From Diadema setosum (lineage: Eukaryota > Echinodermata > Echinoidea > Diadematoida > Diadematidae), in contig NW_027307649.1 in assembly GCF_964275005.1 (NCBI RefSeq), positions 529,501 to 593,500 of the forward strand: a DNA stretch of 64,000 bases, read 5' to 3'. Positions 12,876 to 23,209 of the stretch are shown one piece after another. The notes beneath the pieces were generated by a model. It was not told the origin of the DNA. It was given only the letters and a program-made list of their open reading frames with translations, and did no database searches. Every line of letters starts with the position of its first letter. The stretch's first letter is position 1. The translations under genes and the position numbers were made by a program.

Positions 12876-13753
12876 GGATAGATAGTGACAGATCGGTATA
12901 CTGAGAAACACATGTGAAGTTTAATACATAGTCTGAATTTCTAGCTTTGAATGGTTTCACAGACATCTGTGTGGTTCCCAGTTTCATACCCTCCAATATC
13001 TGGTCTACCTTTTGATAAAATGTATGTAAGAATGTTGGCTTTTACTGTATTTTGCCTTAAAGATGTTAAATATTTCAATGGTGAAACAATATTGCAAAAC
13101 TACAAAATGGTCTGCATCATAATCATTGCCTTGCCATGGCTTTACCTTTAATCTGTGGGTAACTCAGGGTCAAAATTTTAATTTAACTTTCACCACATGC
13201 ATCTTTGGATGCAACTGCAAAATGACAGCTAGATGTGCATGTTGCATGATGTACCTTTCTGTGTTAAACACATTGGCTGTTTCGGTATCTACAAGATACC
13301 CATCCTTTCGCTAAACAAATATGATCAAATGCCCTGACCCCTGTACACAGTTTTCAACATTAACTAAAAGATCTTATATAGTTATTACAATAGTATTAAC
13401 TCTCCTTTCTGTCTTGTGCATTCATAACTAAATACGATCAGGGCCAAGCTTTCATCAACAACTTCAACTTAGGCCGCTATTGGCCCCGAGCTGGCCCGCA
13501 AGTCACCCTCTTTGTCCCCGCAAATTTGCTCCAAGTGAGTCCCGCCACCAACCACGTGCTGCTGTTTGAGCTGGAGAGACCTCCCTGCCTCGGCCAGACC
13601 ACTCCCTGCACCCTGGAGTTCATCGATCGAGCCATCATCAATGGGACGGTCAGTGCAGAGCATGACACCTTGTGGGGTCACCATGACAACGACCGCATCC
13701 ACGAAGGTCATGCATGCCAGGATCTAGAAAGGCCCGTCTTGTCAGTAGCGTGA
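719..13753 (+). CDS. GLB1: Lysosomal beta-galactosidase (GH35), 5' partial, 13 exons
   Basis: Acid beta-galactosidase hydrolyses terminal beta-linked galactose from gangliosides and glycans in the lysosome. Exons with GT-AG borders: 719-891, 1301-1451, 1643-1703, 2506-2600, 4779-4959, 5800-5858, 7165-7286, 7968-8124, 9309-9473, 10816-10923, 11617-11748, 12375-12632, 13442-13753 (TGA). Together they are 1,974 nt, 657 codons plus stop; the human protein has 677 residues. The order follows human GLB1: [19 protein letters not shown] at the start of the TIM barrel, [11 protein letters not shown], the GGP-to-NEYGSY signature, [26 protein letters not shown], then the beta domains ending in [15 protein letters not shown]. 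No internal stop or frameshift is seen. The first exon here starts in phase 0 at the point where the human signal-peptide exon ends, so that exon probably lies upstream of the window. The identity rests on protein similarity recalled from the family and is very likely correct. Confidence 0.95.
1917..2342 (+). repeat. Degenerate tandem repeat in GLB1 intron 4
   Basis: About five imperfect copies of a 65-110 bp unit built on GTGGACTGATTTA, TGTATTCAAATCTGTGTAT and CTAGTAGACTGATAGTG. Copies differ by internal indels. No coding potential. Confidence 0.8.
3031..4466. mobile_element. GGAGGCAT repeat element with internal 150-bp tandem units
   Basis: Starts with a small hairpin (ATGCCTCCG at 3031, CGGAGGCAT at 3054) and a GTCC run. 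It ends with GGCGGAGGCATACCAG and GCCAAAGCGAC (4430-4457), so the ends are partly inverted. Inside are three near-identical units spaced about 150 bp (AAATACATAAAATTTCAC at about 3244, 3396 and 3541), then more diverged ones, all rich in AGGTCAAAGGTCA. I know this as a repeat type common in marine invertebrates; its mobility class is unclear. No protein is encoded. Confidence 0.75.
4467..4625 (+). repeat. T-rich low-complexity tract with G run
   Basis: ATTT-rich simple sequence followed by about ten G residues, directly after the GGAGGCAT element and before GLB1 exon 4779-4959. Confidence 0.75.
4779..4959 (+). CDS. GLB1: GLB1 exon carrying the GH35 acid/base glutamate
   Basis: This exon begins [19 protein letters not shown]. 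Joined to the previous exon (GGPIIMVQ, ending 2600) it completes the GH35 signature. The Glu of NEYGS matches human Glu188, the proton donor. It also carries [16 protein letters not shown], the counterpart of human VLFTTDGAHKTFLKCG. The acceptor is at 4777-4778 and the donor at 4960, in phase 1. The donor runs straight into a GAT/AAT-rich trinucleotide repeat, so the open frame seen past 4959 is repeat translation and not coding. Confidence 0.93.
4964..5145 (+). repeat. GAT/AAT trinucleotide repeat at a GLB1 donor
   Basis: Begins four bases into the intron, right after the donor at 4960. It translates in several frames into Asn/Asp or Ile runs, all artefacts. Confidence 0.85.
6830..7046. mobile_element. 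Small TA-flanked MITE, GLB1 intron
   Basis: TACTGTAAAAC at the left (6830) is inverted at the right as GTTTTACAGTA (ending 7046). The interior has repeated AATTTTCGCGAA blocks. Size and TA ends fit a Tc1/mariner-type non-autonomous element. Confidence 0.72.
7165..7286 (+). CDS. GLB1: GLB1 exon carrying the catalytic nucleophile
   Basis: The exon reads [18 protein letters not shown] and continues to KLGASVNM. The Glu in NSEYYTGW corresponds to human Glu268, the nucleophile that forms the covalent galactosyl intermediate. The acceptor AG is at 7163-7164. The donor GTGAGT begins at 7287, leaving two bases of the Met codon that the next exon (7968) completes before YMFEGGTNF. With the acid/base exon this shows that both catalytic residues are intact. 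Confidence 0.93.
8508..9015. mobile_element. TTAA-flanked MITE, copy B (complete, 508 bp)
   Basis: Flanked by TTAA on both sides (8504-8507, 9016-9019). The terminal inverted repeats are CTCTTTATGTGCCA and TGGCACATAAAGAG. A TTAA target with this end layout is typical of piggyBac-type transposons. It carries no open frame of its own. It lies in the intron between GLB1 exons 7968-8124 and 9309-9473. Confidence 0.8.
9602..9795. mobile_element. MITE, GTTATAAC family copy 1 (degraded)
   Basis: Starts CAGTGTACTCCC and ends GGGAGTCCCCCTG, each bordered by TA. This is the most diverged of five copies in the window (others at 16916, 30137, 42670, 58757). Confidence 0.7.
10020..10464. mobile_element. 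Long palindromic MITE, CAGTATGTCC family copy 1
   Basis: Left end CAGTATGTCCCC and right end GGACATACGG lie between TA dinucleotides (10018, 10465). The arms pair over most of their length: GCAGAAAACCCCAATCAATT on the left corresponds to the complement of the right-arm AATCGGATGGGGTTTTCTG. About 445 bp. Related copies occur at about 30760-31600 and 62330-62990. Confidence 0.78.
11278..11438 (+). repeat. ATTTC pentanucleotide microsatellite
   Basis: About 22 uninterrupted TTTCA units plus imperfect leading units, in the GLB1 intron between 10923 and 11617. The long Ser/Phe/His open frames here are repeat translation. Confidence 0.92.
11833..12079. mobile_element. Small TA-flanked MITE, GLB1 intron
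   Basis: TACTGTATA at the left is inverted as TATACAGTA at the right, with AATTTTCACGAAT-like blocks inside. It resembles the element at 6830 in design but not in full sequence. Confidence 0.6.
12711..12890 (+). repeat. GATA tetranucleotide microsatellite
   Basis: About 180 bp of GATA repeats with a few interruptions in the last GLB1 intron. The minus strand reads as Ile-Tyr-Leu-Ser runs with no coding value. Confidence 0.92.
13442..13753 (+). CDS. GLB1: GLB1 last coding exon and stop
   Basis: The exon starts [20 protein letters not shown], the conserved C-terminal beta-domain motif of GH35 enzymes (human [20 protein letters not shown]). It continues through [21 protein letters not shown] and [12 protein letters not shown], and stops with TGA at 13751-13753. 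The tail after FIDRAIING is short and unlike the human one, as is usual for this region. Several AATAAA hexamers lie downstream (for example 14837 and 14934), but I cannot tell which one ends the transcript. Confidence 0.92.
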   Translation, partial: GQAFINNFNLGRYWPRAGPQVTLFVPANLLQVSPATNHVLLFELERPPCLGQTTPCTLEFIDRAIINGTVSAEHDTLWGHHDNDRIHEGHACQDLERPVLSVA

Positions 13754-15323
13754 ATTGTCTTTGTGTGCCAAAAGGTAATCATATATCAGTACTTGATAGC
13801 CCGCTAGGAGCAGCGAGTTTATGAGATTCTATTGGGTATCGTGAAGAGATGAGATCGTGGGTGAGATTCTTGAAGTACACTTGTTACCTTCGAAGATTGG
13901 GCTTGTAACATCCATGTGAAGCCCCTGAGTGATAGACCTATATCAATCACCTTGCCACAAGTCGCAGTCTGAGACCCAGTGGTGAGGATGAAAGATCAAC
14001 GAAATTAATAGCGATGACACGTCATGGCACAGGTTGAAATTGCTGCAAAGAGCGTGGTCTGAACTCAATCAATCATTTGCCTGCATCTGGCCAGCTGATT
14101 GCAAAGATGCATGTACAATGTATATCTTTTAATTCACATGTCCTTCTTGTGCTTTCCCTTTTTACAGAAAATCACTGAAAGTTAGTGTAGTGTTACTGTG
14201 TTGGTATCCTGAGGCTTATTAAAAACTTCATCATTTCATTACATCTTCACATCCTGATACACATGTTCTGCATTCACAAATCATATACTATTTGATATCC
14301 TTTCCATGTCAGATTGCTATTTTCGTGCAGTCAACCTACACAAAATTTTGAACCATTTTGGATTTTATTATTTGCTAACAGCAGACAAATTAGATAAAAA
14401 ATGCATTTGAATGTATTCTACCTAATTTTTTGTTTAAGTGAAATTGTATCAGCTGTAAGTATCATGTTCATTTCTATAAAGAATTTTATGTTCATTTTGT
14501 TTCAAACAAATGTCACTCTTGTTTTAAAGTTGTTTATGAATAAGTCATGTTACCTTTGAGCTGCTTGTGTTGCATCAGTTATAAATAGTGCAGTTTCAAT
14601 GTAGGTGGAAACTACTTGTTTGCTAAGAATTTCCACAGTATTTGATTTCATTTTAAAATATCAAAGGTATCTGAGATTTTCAAATGTTGATTTTTGTATC
14701 TGGAAATTTGCATACATATGAAACTTTTGCAAATTTTGTGAAGAGCCAAGTTTTGCAAAAATTAGATGCACACAAACCTTTTCTCATCTTCACAATGCAG
14801 TGAATGCCAGTCGCAATTCAGGGAAGTTTAAGAAAAAATAAATGCTTTCTACTCCAACTTTTAAAAAGTTTTGTGCTGATCATGACTTTGATTTAACTGT
14901 CTTTTGTTTCTACATTTGTCACTTTTCACTCAAAATAAAGCATTACAATCTGTCTCCTCTAGTTAACAATTTTTTTTTTTCATTGTCATATTCAACAATT
15001 ATCATGGTAGTACAGTGTAGTATCAAAATAGGCTCTTCCAGGTTATGAAAAATCAAACTCTTTGTTTCCACTTTTCAAGTCACACATTTAACCTCTGAAT
15101 CCTTAAAGTTGTTATTCTTGTTTCCTGTCGTGGTTTTTGAAAGAACAGATATGCTGCTACATTAATTTTGGTAGTAACAGAAAAGACTGATGTCTCATGA
15201 AACAGTAATTGATGCAATTCAATGACTTTTCTTTATTGCATTAAAGATTTTCAAGTGAAAAAGTTATAAGGCGATGCAAGTTATTTCCTAGTCGTTCTTT
15301 TTTTTTCTCTTGTCATTTTTAGC

Positions 15324-15354
<31 letters not shown>

Positions 15355-16911
15355 CTTGTGCATCTTTGTGTTTAATGTTGACCCTGTCATTTGCTAAGCA
15401 TTAACCCCTCAAGGGAGTGAAGAATTTTGTGCTCCAACTCTTGTTTGAGATTCTAGTAAATGTTATTTGTGTAGCGACAACTTCTTCATCAGCTTTGCTA
15501 CATTGTGTATTTTTGTTAACATTAATTTTGTTCTTTTGCCACATGAGAAAGTGTTTTGACATTACTTCACTTTATTCTCATACTGTCAGGAATGTTTTTT
15601 TTTTAAATTTGTGCAGGCTTAGAGCCTGGTTTGTCTACATGGTTTCTTTAATGAACTACATGTACCATAATGTCAGGGGTTTTTTTTCACATACCAGATT
15701 AAAATCTTCTTTATTTCTGCAGCTGCTCTACGAAAATTTGCTGTAATTGTTTCAGATAACATGAAAAAAAAAAGACTGCTTGAAAGGTAATATCTCATTT
15801 ATGGATGCTGAAGTGTAATGTTTATTGCGGTAGCAATATTTACCCATATGATGCATGACATTTAGAAAAAAAAAAGTTTCATGCCATTGCATATTGTAAT
15901 TGTAGTGGCACACCCCTCCCTCCCCCTTAAAAAAAAAGAAAAACAGACAAACAAATGAACAAGCAAACAAAAAGGAATCAAATTCCATGATGATATGTAG
16001 CCTGATTCTAGTTATGTTACAATGTTTCCTTGTCAGTAATCAGTGTGCAATATTTATGTCCTTGAAGCCTGATTTCCCTGCAAGTAGTAGTGAGTAGAGT
16101 TACTGTATGTTGAAGTTACAACTGCTGTTATGGATTATATTGTTGGGTGTTGGGGCAGGATATATAAAGGCCCCGATATATAAATCTAATTATTTCTTTA
16201 AGAGTGACTGACAGATGTCATTGACAGAATCTTGGTCTGTTTGTTTCTTTGTTTGTTTGTTTGTTTGTTTTTTTGTAGGCATATCCATGTAACATTTTTA
16301 TGAAACATATGTCACATAAGCCTTCTTTTTTTTTTGGCCATGTAAGTGATGATCAAAGTGTAATGAATATAAAATTCAACATGCATTTGCAATGTAATAG
16401 TTCATTTAAGATGGTGCATTATATATACATTATGTTATAAGATATTCTGAAGCTGAGAATAGCATGCATGGAGGTACGCACATGTACTTTAATACATACT
16501 TTGCAATGAAGAAGACAACTACAGTGTATTCAACCTCCATTGTTGTAGTATAATAAATGTTATACATGTAGATTTCAAAGCGCGTGGTATCGTAGAAATT
16601 CGTGAAAATCCGTAACTGTCATTGATTTTGACTAGATAATTGACATACTTTATAAGCTCTCCTGTCACACCCAACTTCCTTCAGCAAATGCAAGAATTCC
16701 CATACTCTGGAATGTTTGAAATTTTGTTTTAACCCAGCTTTTGCCTTATATTTCCTCTAACAGTCACGTGACTACATTGTACAAAGAAAGACCCCGGTAT
16801 AACCCTCATGTTATGTACAATCCAAATACATTTCCTAATGATCTGTTTTTGTCGGCCGAGAAGTAAACACTGGATCGTGGTATCCCGTTCATGTTTTCCT
16901 GCACAGAAACT
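13754..16911 (+). other. GLB1 3' flank, no further gene seen
   Basis: AT-rich sequence with several AATAAA hexamers and short A or T runs. The GLB1 3' UTR must begin here, but its end is not evident. I see no conserved coding segment or clear transposon. Confidence 0.5.
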
Positions 16912-16915
16912 GGTA

Positions 16916-17110
16916 CAGTGCAATCTTGTTATAATGAACACAGTTTTAACGAAATTCCGGTTACAACAAAGTAAAAATTCAGACCGCAACATTATCAGCT
17001 CTATATGATTTTTTTTTTATTGTTTATTTATCCAGTTGTAACAAAGTTTCAATTTTATAATGAAAGAAACCTGCCGGTCCAGAGGACTTTGTTATAAAGG
17101 GAGTCCACTG
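16916..17110. mobile_element. MITE, GTTATAAC family copy 2
   Basis: CAGTGCAATCTTGTTATAA at the left and TTATAAAGGGAGTCCACTG at the right, each bordered by TA. The 195-bp size and TA ends fit a mariner-type MITE. Confidence 0.8.
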
Positions 17111-17339
17111 TAACAGATTGTAGCCGAAAGATATAATCCGACTTATTGGCAACAAGCGAGAAAGAAAGGAGAGCTCGGTTTTTACAGGCCATTCATTAAA
17201 TGTTTCAGGTACTTTAGGTTCCATTGTTGCACTGAACGGAAAGAAGCCCATGGACCACATGCACTGTTATGTTTTACTGCGCACTGCAATGTGTTTGAAA
17301 TTGTAATAATGTACACAGTACACACGCAGATATCTTTGT

Positions 17340-17546
17340 GAAAACGGATGGGAGTTTGCAACTGATTGACAAATTGCCCTACATCGACGTAAATAAGCAC
17401 GGCATTGATCAGTGATTTAGTAGTAGCCATGATGAAAGAAATCATGGGCGTACGTACTCGAGCAGGATTCGAACCTAAAACCTCCTGATCTCTGGACAGG
17501 CGTCATCTCCACTAGACCACCGAGCCTCCGCCCGACAGCAAGTGTT
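17340..17546 (-). mobile_element. tRNA-headed SINE, copy 1
   Basis: On the minus strand the head reads GGCTCGGTGGTCTAGTGG (A-box-like), then GGTTCGAATCCTGC (B box), followed by TTTACGTCGATGTAGGGCAA and TTTGTCAATCAGTTGCAA. The copy at 28098-28365 shares head and tail. The head is not a functional tRNA because the acceptor stem does not close. Confidence 0.8.
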
Positions 17547-17549
17547 GGA

Positions 17550-20469
17550 TGAGAGTTTGTGGAGATGTTACTTTATATGGTGGTACATGTATGACAGTCT
17601 CAGACAAATCAACTGTATTATTCAGAAAGTGTAAATAAATCTATTTCAGCAACAAATACAGTCTCTGTAATTGCTTGCAAGTACAGTGGTTCTCCTCTTT
17701 TATTCCTCTTTAGATACACCGTCTCTAGTAGCATTTAAGCTCCAACGGTAATTCCATCCACAATGTTGAATGTGAATGTGTAAACATGTTTTGTCTTGGG
17801 TGGTTTTTTTTTTCTTTCTTTTTCTGAAGTTAAACTCTTCTTCCTTTGTTCATATGACTTTGTATAAGCCGTTTGTCTTTGTGTGTATTCTTATTGTACT
17901 CCTGAAATGATTGTGAATATAGATTTTATCAAATGAAAAAAAAATGATTTAAAATTTATTTTCGGTATGTTGATTGACACTCGGCAAAAAGTTAATCCTG
18001 TATCCATTCAGTTGGCCGCCTTGCCCCCCCCCCCCCCTTTTTTTTTACCACCCGTCCTCATCACCTCCATTTTCGGTATTTTTTAATTATTTTGTTCAGA
18101 AGTCGAATAGTGTGAGCATTGTGAATACATGGCCCTCATCACGGCGTCCCTACGTATATCACATATCCACAATGTCGTGTACACTGTATGTATGGTTAAA
18201 TTTCTACGCTATATAATAACATTAAAGCCCTGATATCCTGATCTTTCTTTATTCATACACTCATTTTGGCATGACACCACAATAAATCACATACAAGTCG
18301 TATACACCATGTATTTACTTTTATTTCAATGCCATTTACCAGTAGGCCTATATAGCGTTGATAGCGTTATCTTGCTTTATTCGTGCACCTATTTTGTCAT
18401 GACAGCAAAATACTGAAAATAGCAAAGGGCCCTAATATAATCTTGCCTAACTCCGGCCGAACACCGCATATGATTTTTTTTTTCTTAGCCCAAGGTATTG
18501 AATAATCAAAATTAAAGTATACCAGTGATATAGACATACAATTTTAGCGAATATCATACGACTCTTCCATATCTTCCAGCAACTTGGAAATCCGAATTAC
18601 CATTTCTGTAAAAATGTTCAGCCGTATCTAATACATGTACTGCACAAGTGTTTACTCCGGTTCTTCGTTTTTCTCCAAACTCTGATGATTCATTACTGAT
18701 GAAAAAGGGCAGAACTATTCTGAACGTCGCGGCTAGACATGTGAGCCAGTATTTTGGATCAAAGTTTTTAGATGAGAACTTGTAAAATTCAGCAGGAAAG
18801 CTATCAGTCAACGATCTCTGGACTTGTTCTTATAATAATAGTGTTTTCACATCGTGTCAGCGCTACTACATCATCGTTATTCAACCTTCACATTATCGCT
18901 TGCAGTTTGTGAAAACTGACAATTTTAAAACTTGAATATTTTTGGATAGCATCTCTTCCAAAAGAACCACGGGAGGGTCGATTGCGTGTATAATGCCCTA
19001 TGATATTGTTCAATAGGCATAAAGGTACTCTTAGTCGATCGAGCTTGTTATCCTTTTTCATCATAAATCCTTCTAATTTGTCTCTGATTTCGTTTTAATT
19101 CCAAACAGCATGTCATTTTTTCCATTTTCAATCAAATACTCTTAAATCAGGTGGTGGCACCGTCAGTTTTCTTCCATACACAGTATCATTTTCTAATTCA
19201 TCGTTACATGAACGTAGTATTGAAGGGATGTAGTCAGATCGACCATAATAGCATAATTGGATTCTGCTGTAATTTTTCAACCGATTTTCTTTCGTTTATT
19301 CTATTTGGCGTAAAATTCTGCAGAATGTGGTAAATGTCTTTGACCTCCAGGTAGGATTTCAAGGAATTCCCATAACATATTCGGATTCAACGATTCATAG
19401 TTATTTAATGCAGTCATCTTCTTCATTACACGAGGGAATTAAGTAACCGCACATAATATGATTCATCATCTAAGAATGCATTATCAAACTTCCAGCTGTG
19501 GCTTTATCTGTGCGACTGTAAATCACAAGATGTAAGAACAAAAATCCGGTCTGCAATTCTGGAGTAACATACAAACATGGACACAGGGTTTTTAGGTGTC
19601 CACAATACGGGATGTTTACAGGATTATACTCTTCAGTTATGTCATATGGTGTGCGTTCACACTATTGCCATGAGTTTTATAAAGCCCTCCTCTTTTCTCA
19701 AGGTTTTAGATTCATAAGCAGTTTAAATTTCCACCCTTATTAAATGGTTTTACAATAAAAGTTTGCGACGAAATTACTAAGAAAAGGTAATCAGCTGTAT
19801 TTTGACCATACACATTAATCAACGTGGCCTTTTGACTTCGAAAATTAGTATTGACACTAAGAAAACCCTAGTTATTGACGTGGTACTATCTATCAATTGT
19901 ACATTCGGATATATCTTTGAACAGTCTGTACGAACTGAAACACTGGGTGTAGAAGTAGTATTCTTTTTTTACACAAAAACGAAACCCTAACATAATGTTC
20001 CTCTTTAAATGCATGTTCTTAAGAGTGAAATTATCAATGTTTTCATTTTCAGCCGTTTAAGGTGATATACATTTGCTTTGAAAAACAACAACAGGACTGT
20101 CAATTTCATGAATGCGATCGGAATAATTAGAAGCAAATTCCGAGACTGCAATATGCTTTGCTTTACTTTGAGTTTTACAAGCTATATGATTAAAACGTTC
20201 TCTCACTTGACAGAACTTACATTGTAAATACCATACTCTGCAGGTACCTAATACATGGTGTTATTAAGGTGAGAGAGAGAGAGAAGAAAATACATAAATA
20301 TAGTTAGTACCACAAAGTAAAGCAACATTGCCAAAAAAATAGATTGAGAAGGAATTGATAACGTTTTATGACAAATAAACCGTGTACAATCATTGTGTAT
20401 TATTTCTTGGATATGGTGGTACCGATAAGGGCCGTCTGGTTTGGAAGAACCGAGAAGAGCCTCACTGGA
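17550..20469. other. Intergenic, possible decayed retroelement pieces
   Basis: No intact gene. On the minus strand about 18750-18830 reads SLTDSFPAEFYKFSSKN, which recalls the PDGFPAEFYKFFW block of L1/Tx1-like reverse transcriptases, but nothing beyond it aligns clearly. The rest is AT-rich with short scattered frames. Confidence 0.35.
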
Positions 20470-20856
20470 CATGCTGGAGCTAGCAATCTTCTTCTGCAGA
20501 AGCACGGCTTAGCTGTTGCCAGCACACCACTCTTAAGCGATGGTCACCCCTCCAAGACGCTTGATTGGCTCTTCGTCGTCACGAACGCCAAGCTGCAGGT
20601 ATTTCGGGATGATCTTCACGGTCTTGTTATCGCGTGAAGCGTTTCCTGCGAGCTGCAGAATCTCGGCAGTTGGGTACTCCAGCACAGCAGCCGGCGGGCC
20701 AGCGCCAACTCTCTGGGCATATTTGCCCTTGAGGTGGAAGCGATGAACATGGCCGTCGGGGAACTTCTGGCCAGTACGTGCGGATCGCAGAGACTTAGCC
20801 CTGGTGGGAGACTTGGCCTTGGTGGGAGTCATGCAAGATCTTCCTCGTCCAGACAT
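20470..20856 (-). pseudogene. Histone H2A relic (intronless)
   Basis: On the minus strand the ATG at 20856 opens MSGRGRS, then [54 protein letters not shown] and LGGVTIA, clearly histone H2A. Compared with canonical H2A it lacks three residues (VYL of APVYLAAVLEY), has Pro for Leu in LEYLTAEI, Gln for the acidic-patch Glu of ILELAGN, and a TAA at 20533-20535 where the conserved Gln after GVTIA is expected. Past the stop the H2A C-terminus is still readable (AVLLQKKIASSS), so it was once full length. The changed alpha-2 helix suggests a decayed gene copy or retrocopy. A C-terminally short H2A variant is the alternative. The N-terminal tail has SPTRAKS-like repeats not usual in core H2A. Confidence 0.82.
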
Positions 20857-21280
20857 ACTTGTTCACCCGACCTGACAGTTGATTCGATGGAGAAACGTTA
20901 CAAGGGTAGAGCCAAGAATTGAAAATGAATAAACACCAATTCTAAGAGACCTTCAGGAAGAAGTCCGTTGAGTTCCGACTTAGATTGGAAATCACTCTTC
21001 AATACCTAAAAACAGGGGAGCATCTATAGGCCTGGCAGTCAGGGAAGAATATGACTGACAGATAGCGGCGGTTTAACACGATATTTTCATGGATCTCTCG
21101 CTGACAACACAGAAGCTGCTGTTCTTCAGATGGCGAATGGTGTTGCGAACGTAAATATGAACATATTTATATGATGCAGGATATTTCATGGCGATATTTC
21201 CAGAGTACCAGTGCCTTCACTGCGTGCATTATTGATGAGTTGAATGTCTCGAGCACCTCTTACAACGTAATTAGAGTTAA

Positions 21281-21490
21281 GCTCAGACAGTGATTAACCT
21301 CGAGGATAGCTAACCCGGGAGCTAACCGCTAGGATAAGTTCTATGAGACGCCAAGTGTAGCACGGTCGATTTCCATTTTGTCGACGAAAATGACTGATTT
21401 TGTAACGCAGTTGACCGTGCGACACTTGGCGCCCCATAGAACTTGTCCGCGAGGTTAGCTATCCTCGACGTTAAGGATCACTGTCTGAAT
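21281..21490. mobile_element. Palindromic MITE inside the satellite
   Basis: The arms mirror each other: CAGACAGTGA with GAGGATAGCTAACC and ACGCCAAGTGT on the left, ACACTTGGCGCC with GGTTAGCTATCCTC and TCACTGTCTG on the right. About 210 bp with a short loop. Confidence 0.75.
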
Positions 21491-22321
21491 GTGAACTATT
21501 GGTACTTTTAATTCTTTGTGACGTGTAAGGCATTAAAAGACAATAAGCGTGAAGGGTCTTCGTAATAATATCATACTGCATGCTTTCTTCATGAGTTCAG
21601 TGTCTCACTCATACTCGATATACTGTATTATATACATAAATATTGCACTTTCAAATTATCTCGCAGTAAACACAAAACCCAGTCATGGAAGCACAAATCG
21701 TCAACGTAACTCTGGCATTTATTGATACTCGAAAATCTATCAGGTGTGTAAAACATTTTAGCACAAATACCAACCAAAACAAATGTAAAATGTTTTCTTA
21801 ATTCACTGCGTGCAGTCTTTACGAGGTGAATGTCCGAATATGTTTAAAAAAAGTTGCACCATTAAAAAGCATCTGCCGATTATCAGAATCCCCCAAAATC
21901 TGACGTATATCTGACATTAATTGATACTCGAAAATGTACCAGGTGTGCAAAGCATTTCATCACAAAAACGCGAAGTAGTTCGCTTCGTAGTTCACTACGT
22001 GCCTTTATATGAGGTGAATGCCTCACTTATTCATCACTCACTAGGTGCTCAAAATATACATAAATGTAGCATCTTCTGTTTGTTTGTTTTTTTGGCGGTA
22101 AACACAAAAACCTAGACCTGCGAGTAAAAATCGCTGACGTTAATATGACATTATGTGATAGTTCCCTTACTTTAAAAAAAAAATCGCCTAACATGCAAAG
22201 CACATCACGACGATAAAGTATGTAAAATGCCTTCGTAATTTGCTGCTTGCATTCTTGGCTGACACGACTTTTACTCCTGCGACAACGCTCGGCCAGGGCC
22301 GGTCAGATTTTCTCTAAAGAC

Positions 22322-22402
22322 GTAGGGTTAGGGTTGTGATTGGGTTTTAGGTTTAGCTTGGTGTGAGGATTAGGATAAGGGTTAGGGTTATGTTTATGTT
22401 TG
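22322..22402 (+). repeat. Degenerate TTAGGG-like patch
   Basis: GGGTTAGGGTT occurs near 22324 and 22378 with imperfect GGTTTAG or GGATTAGG steps between. It looks like a decayed interstitial telomere-type repeat or chance simple sequence. Confidence 0.5.
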
Positions 22403-23159
22403 AAGGTAGAATCAAATATTTGGCTTAACGTGCAGATATTTCATGGGAGCTATCATCGCAGGATCAAATGTCATGGAACCATCTTCTTGATTTGAATGTC
22501 TGAAACAACAGTCGGAACATAATTTATCAACAAACGTATCTACCAGAAAACGCAAAATCCCATACCTGAAAGAACATTATGCCAAGTGATTAATGTCAAG
22601 TGCCTTCATAATCAACAGGGTGCATTCTCGATGTGTTTCATGTCTGAAGCCTGAATTTCGAAATCAATGTTAAACCTTTGAAAAAACGAACCTTCGGAAT
22701 AGCGAACCTTAGCCAAAATAACGAACTGATCCTGCACATAAGCACAAAACCCAGACAAGGAAGTAGAAAGCATCAACGTAAATCTGATATTAATACTGAT
22801 ACTTGAAATTTCACGTGACAAGCAATTATTCACCTCATGACAATAAATACCTTCGTAAGTTAATTACTGCGTGCACTCTTGTTGAGTTCATAAATATTAC
22901 GTGTACAAATGTATCTACCGGTAAACACAAAACCCACATATGCAAGTCCAAAACATTGGTCATCGACGCGAAGGCATTTCGTGGCGAGGTGTCCGAGCTC
23001 TAGTGGATTAAGGGCTTTAAACGATTGCAAAGGGCAGATTATGTGAAAAAAATCAAATCTCTAAACAGAAAATAAACTTCGGAGAGGGTGAAAGGGTGTG
23101 CTACTTCCTCCTCGTAGAAACTGTGGACAAAAAAAAAAATATACAATCTTCGACTTTAC

Positions 23160-23207
23160 TTTGGGCCCCGCCTTGGGCCCCGCCTTGGGCCCCGCCTTGG
23201 GCCCAGG
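23160..23207 (+). repeat. GC-rich 12-bp tandem repeat
   Basis: Nearly four copies of TTGGGCCCCGCC in otherwise AT-rich DNA. The 12-bp unit keeps a frame reading Pro-Pro-Trp-Ala, but no gene context supports coding. Confidence 0.75.
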
Positions 23208-23209
23208 GG

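Larger units (their letters stand above)
21200..22970 (+). repeat. Degenerate satellite, about seven units of 190-250 bp
   Basis: Recurring blocks in fixed order: CTTCGTAATTCACTGCGTGC, a GAGTTGAATGTCTC-like piece, GGTAAACACAAAACCCA, then TTAATTGATACTCGAAAA and AGGTGTGCAAAGCATTTC. Anchors near 21211, 21557, 21792, 21981, 22230, 22601 and 22850. A palindromic MITE (21281-21490) and a TTAGGG-like patch (about 22322-22402) interrupt it. Confidence 0.65.

Noticed and set aside
17440-17546. Functional tRNA gene on the minus strand
   Set aside because: A and B boxes are present but no closed acceptor stem; a second copy shares a non-tRNA tail, so it is a SINE head.
22322-22402. Chromosome end
   Set aside because: The TTAGGG-like units are few and degenerate, and ordinary sequence continues on both sides.
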